Below are positions 22,580-32,821 of a DNA stretch of 64,000 nt, piece by piece. The stretch is taken from assembly GCA_047967505.1 (NCBI GenBank), contig CM106540.1; one strand, written 5' to 3'. Each line of letters opens with the position of its first letter. Positions within the stretch are counted from its first letter, which is position 1. The translations under genes were made by a program, and so were the position numbers. The stretch comes from Dipteris shenzhenensis. Its lineage: Eukaryota; Polypodiophyta; Polypodiopsida; Gleicheniales. Below the pieces are notes generated by a model, which saw only the letters and a program-made list of their open reading frames with translations, was not told where the DNA came from and ran no database searches.

Positions 22580-25498
22580 TTTTTTTTAATTGAAAGTGTC
22601 TACTCATATATTACTCAAAATTTGCCAAGGGACAGTTCATACCGGATACCCTGCATCTGAGATCTAACTGTTCATCAGGCCAACTAGATCTAACTGTTCA
22701 TCAGGCCAACTGGCAACAAGCCACCTAGACTGTATGGCAACTTCTATAACAACTTGCTTGTAGCACAAAGAAAGAAAAGACAACCTATTGACTGAGATCT
22801 CATAACGGAGCACCCATGATCTATGTAAAATCGCGTATCTAATGACAGTCCACAGCTCAGTTCTATCCGAGCCGAGCTCCGACTGCACCAAACATAGTAG
22901 CCCCTTCCCAAAATAGATGTGTGAAGATCTCAGCAGAGGACCTACAAAATTTACATCTATCATCCACCTGAAGCCAGGGGACGTGGCTGCCCATCGGGAA
23001 GTGACCTCCAACAATTCACCACATGAAGAAATTCAACTTCCTGAAGGGGGTGGCCTTCCAAGCCCGCTTGAATCTTCCCCTCCACAGATGCTCCAGGTCT
23101 GATCATAACCATCTATCATTAGCCTTCTGAAACCAGTCCTTGTTGTAAGCAAGTAGCATGTCAGTCATCTTCGCGTTAAGCTTATGAAGTGGTACTCCCT
23201 ATCCCCATTCCCACTCATCGGCTATGGAGCCAGTTGAGGGTTGAGGGTTGGATGGCCAGTCAGCTAGAATCTTACTCAGGATCAATCCCACCATCATCTT
23301 GGGAGAGCATATATTTCACCCCAACCTGTACTAGGGGAGACAGCCAGTCCTTTGTGTAGGTGTCCTAGAGGTCTTCCCAAACTTGTACCCCTTTTGTTGC
23401 AACCCTTCCTACCAGTGCTTCATTTCCCACAGCAAAACAACCTCCACCAGGCCAAGCTACCTGCCACCATGGAGATAGCTTGAGAGAAAAGTTTGAGGTG
23501 CCAACAGGCAGCCCCTTCCAACAAAGCAGTGTGATGCCCTCCTTCCATGCAGCAACCAATCTAGTGAAGAAACCTGACTTCAGACAGAGGGGAGCACTGG
23601 AAAACACTTTGGTCCACATGTCCATTGCAGGGAAGTGCCTGACAGAAGCTGAACAAATAGCCTATTCAAGGAAGCCTGCCCATGGCTTGTTAGAGTCTAG
23701 GAATGGCACCCAGAGCTTCATAAGAAAGGAAATTGACCTTCTCTTCACATCAGGGACTCCAAATCCACCCATTTTCTTAGGAGAGTATAGAACTGACCGT
23801 GATAGCCACTTCTATTTCGCTTTTTTCCATATGAAGGCTCTTAATGCTTTTTCAATCTGCAGTATATGGGTTTTGAAGAATGCACATATTGACAATATAT
23901 AAAAGGAGGATGGGGCCAATATATGCTTTACTACTGTGCATCTCCCTAGCAGACTTAGGGAAACTTTTGACCATACCTCAATTTTTGCTTTGAACTTAGG
24001 CCACCACCACAGAAACCATTGCCTAATGCAAATACCAATCCCAATCGAAACCCCAAGGTGCCTGATCACCTGTCCTCTCGGGACCCATTGTATACTTGTG
24101 GCTCTCATCCACTCCGACGGCTCCTTCCTGGAGACATACAAGGCTTTTGACTTCCCCCATTGTATCTTGGAGCCCAAGGCTTCACAGTGCATCTCAAATA
24201 GCCCGAGAACCAAATTCAATTGCTCCGGGTCTGCCTTGCATATGGAATTTGAATCATTTGCAAATAGTTGTGCAAAGAGAGGGGCATTGCTCCCTGGAAT
24301 TCTCATGGGGTCAAGGGATCCCCTCGCTATCAGTTTTCAGAACATAGCAAGTAATGGTTCAGTCACAAGGGCAAAGAGGAGAGGGGCCAACGAGCGTCCC
24401 TGCCTGATGGATCTCCTCGAATCAAACGAGCCAACTTTCGACCCATTAATCAGAACAGCAGTCGAGGCATTGGACAGCAAAGTTCTGATGATGGAGATGA
24501 ATTTTTCGCCAAATCCCATGGCTTGCACCACCGCAATGACATAGCCCCATTCTACACCATCGTATGCCTTGTCGAAGTCAATGTTAAGGAGTATGATCTC
24601 TTCTTTCCTACCCCATGTGTGTTCTAAAGCAGAGATCACGTTTAGAACGTTGTCCTAAATGTGACGACCCTTCACAAAGCCTACATATTGTTGCTCGGAG
24701 ACCACCTGTGGGACGAGATTTGTTATTCTTACTGCTACCATCTTAGCTATTAGTTTGTAGGAGACATTGAGCAAAGAGAGGGGTCTCCAGTCCCCAAATC
24801 TCTCAGAGGGGAGGCGCTTGGGTATGAGCCTGATGACTCCCTTGTTAACTCTAGGAGACAAGGATTCTCTCTTCCAAACTGCATCCTGACAAAGGAATAT
24901 CTAACAGTGTCCCAAAGCACCAAATAGAACTCAACAAACAAGCCGTCTGGATCGGAGGCCTTGTTCTTCTTCATGTGCAGCAGTACCTCATTAGCCTCCC
25001 CAATGCTGAACGGTCTCCCTAGGACCTCCGCCTATTTAGCAGAAAGCTTTTAGTCTACACAGTCGAGGAGGAGCTACCTCGCTTCAAGCCGTGATCCATT
25101 GATCATGTTGATCTTTGATTCTATAAATGTTGTCCTTGGCTCGTCCTTGGCTCTATCTGTCTTGAGGGTTCGAAATAAAAAAGAGGAGGGAGCATCCCCA
25201 AATGTCCCGAGGCCTCTGGAAATCTCATCTGATAGGCCTTGATGGTTGTGCCTGCCGTCCTCTACCACATCCATATCCTCCTCTGAGTCCAAGTCCTAAG
25301 CGACAGCTGCATGCGACCCCGGGTTATCCTTCACCCTTTTTGCAGCTGGGGAGCCTGAAGGAGACTTGGATTTCATGAGGCCTGGCCCTGAGCTACCCCT
25401 CGACGGTAGAGAGCTTGGAAGGGCTATGGTAGACCTCGTCTTCCTCGCCACCACTTCCCACTTAGCCCCAGGGAGAGATAAAATTTTTTAAGAGCACT
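22580..25498 (-). mobile_element. LINE (non-LTR retrotransposon), decayed and internally deleted
   Basis: On the minus strand the element starts at 25498 and ends in poly(A), seen as T8 at 22580-22587. It is flanked by the 13-bp duplication AGTAACTCATATG. It carries an L1-type reverse transcriptase, and the apurinic endonuclease expected upstream is not seen. At 2.9 kb it is about half the length of a full plant L1, so it is 5'-truncated or internally deleted. A 26-bp tandem duplication (AGATCTAACTGTTCATCAGG...) lies in its 3' part at about 22660-22712. Confidence 0.85.
23365..25300 (-). pseudogene. LINE reverse transcriptase ORF, broken
   Basis: Copies element RNA into DNA at a nicked target. 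In order: a linker with MKKNKASDPDGLFVEFY (near 24960), typical of the RT start; FGDWRPLSLLNVSYKLIAK (near 24790); QQYVGFVKGRHI (24660); IDFDKAYDGVEW (24560), the first catalytic motif; RQGRSLAPLLFALV (24400); LFANDSN (24260), where L1 elements have FADD; and LGVSIGIG plus a C-terminal region to about 23365 that may be the zf-RVT segment. The FADD to FAND change removes a catalytic Asp. Stops and frame changes occur, for example TAG after KGRHI. A divergent upstream segment (25300-25074) precedes the RT with no endonuclease between them. Confidence 0.82.
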
Positions 25499-25511
25499 AG
25501 TAACTCATATG
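25499..25511. repeat. LINE target-site duplication, right copy
   Basis: AGTAACTCATATG is identical to 22567-22579. The sequence continues TTCACACGCCAG, matching the loop of the foldback at 25620-25640, which confirms this as the original target context. Confidence 0.75.
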
Positions 25512-25527
25512 TTCACACGCCAGTACT

Positions 25528-25741
25528 TTGTAAAACAGTGAAAGCTACATGTACGTGAGTCAAGTCTCTACCTGTACTAGAAAGCTTCAATAACTGCATT
25601 GAGAAGATGTGTCCATCCTGGCGTAACTCATATGTTCATATGCCAGAATGGAAACATCTTTTCAATGCAGTTATTGAAGCTCTCTAGTATAGGCAGAGAC
25701 TTGACTCACGTACATGTAGCTTTCATTGTTTTACAAAGTGC
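25528..25741. repeat. Foldback (MITE-like) with arms of about 95 bp
   Basis: The left arm, from ACTTTGTAAAACAGTGAAAG (25529), pairs with the right arm ending at about 25740 (CATTGTTTTACAAAGT). The loop near 25622-25640 contains TAACTCATATGTTCATATG. Partial copies of the arm end continue at 25770-25920. Confidence 0.82.
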
Positions 25742-26039
25742 TCAAAGCATTATGTCTCATCTCTCTAACTTGACTCATGTACATGCAGCTTTCACTGTTT
25801 TACAAAGTGCTCAAATCAAATTGTCTCATCTCTCTTTCACTATTTTACAAAGTATCAGCTGTGCTCAAAGCATTATGTCTCATCTCTCTTTCACTATTTT
25901 ACAAAGTGCTCATACCTCTCTCTTCCTATTTGTTTTAGCTTATGTGCATACATTAATCTATATTAAACATAGGTTAATTATTTAAGCCTAAGGATGCACA
26001 TTAATTTATGGGCATAAGTTAGTCTTTTAAGCCCCATTC
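25742..26039. other. Tail of the foldback family; no gene
   Basis: Three more partial copies of CTTTCACTGTTTTACAAAG plus GCTCAAAGCATTATGTCTC lie at about 25785, 25845 and 25890, followed by AT-rich sequence. Nothing coding. Confidence 0.65.
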
Positions 26040-26115
26040 CAGGGAAAGGATTCAAACCCACAACATGATGTTTCCCATATGAGAGCCCTATCGCTAGGCT
26101 AAATGAGAGGTATAG
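26040..26115 (-). mobile_element. tRNA-derived SINE head or tRNA-like relic (candidate)
   Basis: On the minus strand TAGCCTAGCGATAGG (26101-26087) fits a pol III A box (TRGCNNAGYNGG). GGTTTGAATCC (26058-26048) fits a B box (GGTTCRANNCC), 28 nt downstream. No cloverleaf acceptor stem is convincing, so a SINE head is more likely than a working tRNA. The SINE body and tail towards 25990 could not be delimited. Confidence 0.42.
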
Positions 26116-27899
26116 CCTATTATAAATGCTCCCTCTTTACCCTCCCCCTTCATAACCTATTCTAAATGCTCTCTCTTTCCCCTCCCCCTCTTCATTCTTT
26201 ACAATAAGCAGCCCAGAGGGAAGTTTGGGTTTTTAGAGTTCTCCTTGAGCCACATGTACCATTATTAACCCTTGATCTTGAATTGATCCTAAGGGCTAGA
26301 GAGTTTCCTTTAAAAAAAACCCTTCCAAGGTCTAAAATTGTAGTAATCATGCTTTTCACTTGAATTAAAGCATATACAAGTTTTGATCCCTAGCTATGTC
26401 TGGATAAGGAATCAAGGTCTAGTGCACTACTACAAGATTGGCCTCAACCGCTTCAACCGGCTCCATCCTTGCCCCTCCTCCCATTCATAGCCTCAATTTC
26501 TATCCCCTTTCCATCTCGTTCGCTCCCTTCAAACCCGCCCCCCTCCTTCACGCTCCACATGCATTGCACAAAGTAGGCACTTGGCACTCAGCCTCTTCCA
26601 TAAGCAAAGGACTGATTATGATCGATACATGGTGCTACTGCCTTTCGATGCAAAACCATGTGGGGCATTGAATCTCTACTGTCTAGCCAATTTTTCTTAT
26701 GGTGAGCTTCCAACGTACATCTAGAATGACTTTAGGTTCTCTTTGAATAGAAGGTCTAAGTTTGGCTTTGGCGAGTTGGGTTTTACGCGACCACGAAAGC
26801 TCTGGCTATGGCGTCCTTTCCTTCCCACCACCCATTGTTTAACCTCTCAAGTGGGGCGGTTCCCCTTCAAGCTTTTGGAAGCTTTCTTTGCTTTATTAAG
26901 CCCCCTTCTCTATGGTTGTTCAAGCTTTTTCCCACCCGCAAGATGCCTTTTACGGACTTCTTTTTTTGGAAGCAAGCTCATGCATAGTACCTATGCCTCC
27001 ATCAAGTAGACGCATGAGCATAACAAGGGCTTGCTAGAGCAGCAATGAACCAGACAATTGCAGAAGTAAATCTCTCCGTTTAGAAGGGTGCCGAGGGATT
27101 TGAGTTTAAAGATCAAGGACATGTCAAGAAGCTAAATTTGGTTGTCTACTAGATTGAGCTCACCATAGATGCTTTTTTCATGTTAATTTCGTTAAGAAGT
27201 GAAACTTTTATATTAATGTCGAAAGTTTCTATGCCTTATAAAAAATAAATGTTTGGAACATCCGCCAGGATTTGAAACTTTTATGCAAAAAATTTTAAAG
27301 TTTCCCTAGAATTTATTGTAATTTAAAATTCAAAAGAAACTATAAAAAAGTGTACTATAGTATATATAGTGAAACTAAAAAAATAGCTTGATAAACTTTT
27401 GCCAAGATTTTATATTAATATATAAGTATAGCTTTGATAAAAACATCGAGGTCGAAATGCCCGATCTTGTCTTGTCATTGCACTGAATTTGGGCCCTCCC
27501 AACCATTCAAGGGAGCTAGCATCATAGAATCTTTTCATATCACCATTCAGACCGTTGTCATGATCCATGGATGCAACCATGCACACCATAGCAGCTGGAG
27601 GCCAACAAACGACACTCAGAAAAGGCTACAAGCAAATGAGAGTACACATGTAGGACAAGGGCAAGCAGAATTAACTTTTAGATTCAATAGTCAGCATCAC
27701 GGCCAGGCTGCACTCCTTGGTATATTGCTTGAGCCTTCTTGAGAGCTTGAAAAACCATTGGGTTCACTTGGCGAGGTCCTTGGCAGTGTTGTCAAAGCCC
27801 GATGTGAAGACAGCAACGGATGGAATCGGTCACTATGACCTTGATGGGATGGGGAGAGAGAAGAGTTGTGTCGGCCCACCGCCCCAAGACCTGGACAGA
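26116..27899. other. No gene recognised
   Basis: Pyrimidine-rich near-duplicates (TAAATGCTC[CT]CTCTTT) lie at 26120-26200. A stretch at 26220-26400 resembles 30390-30530 (TTTGGGTTTT...CACATGT...CCCTTGATCT). The rest is AT-rich, with short unrecognised open frames. Confidence 0.55.
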
Positions 27900-28532
27900 A
27901 AACCATGCTCGTGAGTCGTAGACACCAATCCATACATTGTGAACTTGAGAAGAGGGAATTTTGGTGGTTACGATGTGCAGAAAGGATTTGAACCAGAAGC
28001 ATGCGCATAAAGGATTCGAACTAGCAGATTCAATGGCTTCGTCTTCTTATTCACTCCTCCACAAAATTGCTCCACGGGACGCTGATCGGCCGTAGCGTTG
28101 TTGTAAATCACGGACAATTTGATAGGGTGGCTAGAGGCATTATAGCTCACCTAGGTAGTGAATATATAGTTGTAGGGGAAGAGCTCTGCAATAGAACTTG
28201 ATTGGAGGTGTCGAGAAATGCCATAGATTTAAGGCTACTGATATTGATTTCAATGTGACTGGCATGATCTCCGCTTGAAGATCCTGGAAGATGTTGAACT
28301 CAATGGCAAAGAAATGATGTTGCTTCCCATTGCAGGTGAGGCCAAGGAACCGGCCGGTGCTGTTCAAGGGGGCTTGTGCATCTACGGTAGTGGTGAAAGC
28401 AAGGCCATTGCCAGATTTTTTACATATGACGATCTGGAATGAGGAGGAGGTATTTGAATGAATTGTTGTTGAAGAAGTTGGGCGATAGAGGAGACCGTAG
28501 AACTTCACGTTGAAGCCAACACAAGTCAACAA
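27900..28532 (-). pseudogene. L-type (legume) lectin domain fragment, probably from a lectin receptor kinase
   Basis: Legume-type lectin domains bind sugars or other ligands in the apoplast and are often fused to a TM segment and kinase in plants. The frame at 28532-28140 shows the family pattern in order: FYGLLYRPT (GRALYRxP-like), SSSFQIVI, GNGLAFTT, NSTGRFLGL and HHFFAIEFNIFQD (family HxFAVEFDT, with the metal-binding Asp replaced by Asn). A second frame (28150-27968) begins MSYNASSHPIKLSV, matching the next conserved block (WIxYNASxxxLxV). No signal peptide upstream and no kinase downstream were found. Downstream of about 27960 the frame breaks again. It is a truncated, frameshifted fragment, and the fusion to a kinase is only inferred. 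Confidence 0.72.
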
Positions 28533-28559
28533 AGAGAGTTCTTTATTACCATTCTGAAC

Positions 28560-30776
28560 AGAGCGTACGTGTTTCGTGGCAACCTACGAAGATTAAAGCT
28601 TTTGGAGAGCAACTCCATCTAAATGGACCGAAAACCCATTTTTTCAGGGTGGACATCCATTTGCAGCATGGTTCCAAGCAACATTGATATGATTAGTTTG
28701 GTAATCTTGATGATGAAACTCTGAGCTCAGGTGACATTATTAAATTGTTTAGGGCGCTTTGAAGCAACCCCAATCTTAGAATCTTTTCCTTGAAAGGTTG
28801 CGTTCAAGTTTTAGCCAAAGTGTATCAGATACTCTCAAGCTTAACTACACCATAGAGAGTCTCCAATTGTCGGACATCTTGTAGACAACATGGCTAGCGT
28901 TATGGAGCTAGTTAGTAATTTGTGATAGTAAAAGTGGGGTTTGGTGTAAGCAAGATGATAAAGTCCCTGATGTAAAAATGAAAGATCATTGAAGGAATCT
29001 ATGGTGTCAAATCTTGAATAATTAAACTCTTAAAGATTCATTCCATGGAAATTGCACGGACACTAGCTATATAGCCTATATATCAAGAATAGGGGTTGAA
29101 GATAGTAGGCAACTCTGAATTCTTTAGCACTTGATTCTTGAGAAGAGCACACGCAGGGAGAGTGATTCTACTACAAAGGTGCTTGGTGGCAACAAGAGAA
29201 ATCGTGAATATTTCTCATGGATGATAGAAGAGATGCTTATTGAGATGAGCAATGGAAGCACATCGAAGCAAACACAAAAACTGAGCTCAAACAATACCAA
29301 TGCCAAATAAAAAATATCAATTTTTGGCATCACACTAGTCTTGCTTTTCTACTTTCCTTTGCATTCCCATCTAAACTATCCTATTGTTTTCTTCTAACTC
29401 GAATTGTCAACCTTAGGGACATAATGTAAGTAGATAGAGTTATGCAGGCAACAATATCAAAAGGATGGGAGAAAAGCATAGAAGTGCTTTTGTCATAATT
29501 CATAACAAGCACATGATTGTCAGCATTGTCTATGCCTTCAAGCAAGAGTGGAGAGATCTGGTTTCTTGCAATGTCTTCAACCAAGATTTTGAGGTAAGAT
29601 TCTCTCCCAATTGATGTGTGTTCGGTATTTTTCATTTATAGATTTGAGGTTGTGAGACAAGTGAAGGATTAGAGCTCTATGGGAATGATGCTGATCGATC
29701 TATCTATCTGTCTATCACTCTACACATCACATTAGCTACAGTGGAGACACTGCAGTGAGGTTGTTGGAAGCCACAACCAACGTCTAGGATTTGGTGTTAA
29801 GCAGCTACAAGAAGCCAAGATGAATTTGTTTTAAAAGTAGCTCATAGTGATTTTACCGACGTTCGACTACGACTATGACTATTGATATTCATGAGGCTTA
29901 TCCTCGATGTTAGTTTCTTATCTATTCGTGAGACTTATCCTCGGTGCTAATATTCTCGGTGTTATCTTGGCACCCAGGGAAGGGCCTGTTCCCTTGAATT
30001 ATAACTCTTTGGGAAAGGAACTGCATCACCTCCCCATCCACACACTGTGTGGTTATAATAATTATATATTGTATATTATAATATAAATATTTTCATTTAC
30101 TCATCCATTCAAAATTTCTTGTTTTCAATCTAAATTCTTACAACATTCCTCTTGTTTAATATGTTATTGATGTGAGGGAGCAAGGAAATCCAAGATGGAT
30201 GCAAGATTGAATGATGACGACACCTTTATTCATGTGGTTGTACTCCATGTGAAAATATTGTATAAACTGCAGTGAGGATCAATTATTGTATCACCTTATT
30301 CATGTATTTGTTGGACTTCATCTTTTCGCTAAAAAAGTTTCCTTTTTAGCTTTTAGCTTGTGTGTGCTTTTTGCACGTAGTTTAGGGAGATGTTTGGGTT
30401 TTGTCATACCCCCCTGAGTCACATGTCATGAATCTAAGCCCTTGATCTGGTTTCATCATATGCCCTTGATTTTGTTTGATGTAAAAGCTAAGCTTTTGAC
30501 TAAAGAACTAAAAGCATATAGGTGCTTTTCACAATAACAAGACTATATAAACGGTTCAAACCTATTCGATTTGAAGAGATGGTCTACTTGATTTGCATGT
30601 TTGGGCTTATTAGCATGTGAAGCTTTAGTGAGACTCGTGATGACCTTATGTTCTACTCTCACAAGCCTAAAAGCTTGACTTACTACAGTGATCAAACTCC
30701 CATTTTCCTGAGGTTGGAGAGGCATGTATTGTTAGCTAAGTGGAGAGTGAGAATGTTACGTGCTCTACTTCTGACT
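28560..30776. other. No gene recognised
   Basis: Only short unrelated open frames. Two copies of (GAGG/GAGA)CTTATCCTCG(A/G)TG lie near 29892 and 29930. 30390-30530 resembles 26220-26400, so both are probably fragments of one dispersed repeat. 30777 is the abrupt edge of copia element A. Confidence 0.55.
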
Positions 30777-32477
30777 ACTTGCATACCACTATCTACATTG
30801 CTTTGAGGAGATCCTCTTGATCTCAATCTCCCTGTCCATGGCTAAGTATGTGAACCATCACTAGAGGACACTACAGGTCCACTAACATTTTGTGATTGCT
30901 AGTGAATTCTATGCAACATTACCATTTTGTGCATCTACATCATCAATCACATTTACTGGTTTATACTAGCTACTCATCTCATCAAAAACAACATCTCTGC
31001 TCATTGTAAACTTACGAGTAGAAGGGTTATAGCATCTATACCCTTTCTGCTGCAGAGAATAACCCAATAAAGATCCACTTCTCAGCTTTTGGATCCAACT
31101 TGGATCTCAACTCATTTGGCACATGAACATAGGCAATGCAACCAAAAAGTTTCAAATGAGAAATATCTGGTTTCCTACCAGTATACCTCTCCTCTAGCGT
31201 CATGCCATGTACTGCTATAGTGGGAGTCCTATTCATTATGTAGACTGCTATAGCAGCTGCTTCTGCCCAATAATAATATGGCAGGTCTTTTTGTTAAGCA
31301 TGGCACAAGATACCTCTCCAATATGCTTGTTTTCTGTTTCCGCAAGTCCATTTTGCTATGGGGTATGACTGCATGAATATTGTTTCTTTATGCCATGCTT
31401 CTGCAGGAAACTTGCAAACTCATTTGAGAGGTACTCTCCCCCTCCATCTAACCTTAGGCATTTTATTTGCAGGCCTATTTCTTTTTCAACCATAGCTTTA
31501 AAAGCTTTGAAATGCCCAAACACTTCACATTTCTTTTTCATAAAATACACCCAAACTTTTCTGTTGTAGTCATCAATAAAAGTGATAAAATAATGATATC
31601 CTCCAATAGATGTAGCTTTAGTAGTCCACACATCAAAGTGGATCAATTCCAATGGCCTCTTACTCTCTTGAACATGTCTTAGAAATGGTTTTCTTGCGTG
31701 TTTTCCAAATTGACAGGCTTCACATACCTTATGCATTTCTGCAACCTTGAACTTAGGCAATCCTGCAACAAAATTTTGGGCCTGCATTAATTTAAGTCGT
31801 TGTATATTAACATGACCAATGCGTTTATGCTAGATATCAATATTTGCAACTACACCAGTCCCATGTGCAAACATTGCTACACTCAATTCAGGCATGTCTG
31901 CATCCAATGTAAACATCCTGCCCTTCTTCTTCCCTTTTGCTATCAAGCGACCTTTATTTTTCATATCCTTAATAAAGCATCCATGAAAATTAAATCTAAC
32001 CTGCAAGCCCTACTCAACCATTTGACCAATAGAAACTAGGTCCTTGGTGATATTCGGGACATGAAATACATCAGAGATGTATTTCTTTTTCCCATCAGGA
32101 CTGCATAAACAAAGGAATTTTACCAATCTCCACAATAGGATGTGCAGTATCATCACCAGCCTCCACAAATCCTAGTCTCTCCATTTTCCTTGCATCCTGC
32201 ATCCATTATGCATGACCTGTCATGTGGTTTGATGCATCTGAGTCAACATACCACACATCATTGCTTTCTTCTGCACTTGTCACAGAATTGGTCATGTGTT
32301 ACACCATAAACAGATGCTCATTTCTGTCATCGCCCTGTCTACTAGAGGATGCATAATTGCCTTGCTACAATTTTACAGTCATGATGTCATTCTACTTTTT
32401 ATAGCAGTCTTGAACCATTTGACTCATTTTACCAGAGTAGTAGCCTTCAATATTGTTGTGTGCATTTTGACCTCTCT
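30777..32477 (-). pseudogene. Copia A: gag end, protease, integrase (broken)
   Basis: On the minus strand from 32477: the gag zinc-knuckle region; the protease region around 32270 (VWYVDS.ASNH expected); the GAG-pre-integrase and integrase blocks near 31787-31356 (HKVCEACQFGKHARKPF, LIHFDVW, FIDDYNRKVWVYF, CLRLDGGGEYLSNEF); then LFGCIAYVHVPNEL (near 31150). The integrase Asp in CLRSDGGGEY is intact as Asp, but the neighbouring Ser is Leu, and HSDVW has become HFDVW. Several stops and frame changes make it non-functional. Confidence 0.8.
32473..32477. repeat. Target-site duplication of copia B, left copy (TCTCT)
   Basis: TCTCT immediately precedes the LTR start TGTGAAG at 32478 and matches 38317-38321. 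Confidence 0.85.
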
Positions 32478-32821
32478 TGTGAAGAGAGTGGGAGAGAAGG
32501 AAGGAGTCTCATTTGCAGCTTTCTCACATACACAATGGGGGAATACACACAAAGGTGGAGGCTGAAAACAGTTTTCCTCTTCTTAGTTGTGAAAGCCAAA
32601 AGAACTCTAAGTATAAAAGAATAGGTGAACCCTATATGTGGGTCTCAAACGAAACTCAGCTAACTAAGGTGGCATACTAATTGATCCACTAACTAGAGTA
32701 CATTAAGATAGCTGTCATCCTCATGGGTAGTGTACCAACCGCATTTGCAGCTAACAAAACAGTGACATAAATGCACAACGGTCACCCTAGCATATCATGA
32801 GTGGAGCTCGATACCGCAACA
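32478..32821 (-). repeat. Copia B 3' LTR
   Basis: TGTGAAGAGAGTGGG ... CCGCAACA, 344 bp. It is the 3' LTR because the element reads on the minus strand. Confidence 0.9.

Noticed and set aside
26040-26115. Functional tRNA gene
   Set aside because: A and B boxes are plausible but acceptor and anticodon stems do not pair convincingly; listed only as a SINE or tRNA-like candidate.
26425-26443. CACTACTACAAGATTGGCC as the left end of another CACTA element
   Set aside because: It matches common CACTA ends, but no opposite terminus, subterminal repeats or transposase were found downstream. A chance match or lone fragment cannot be excluded.
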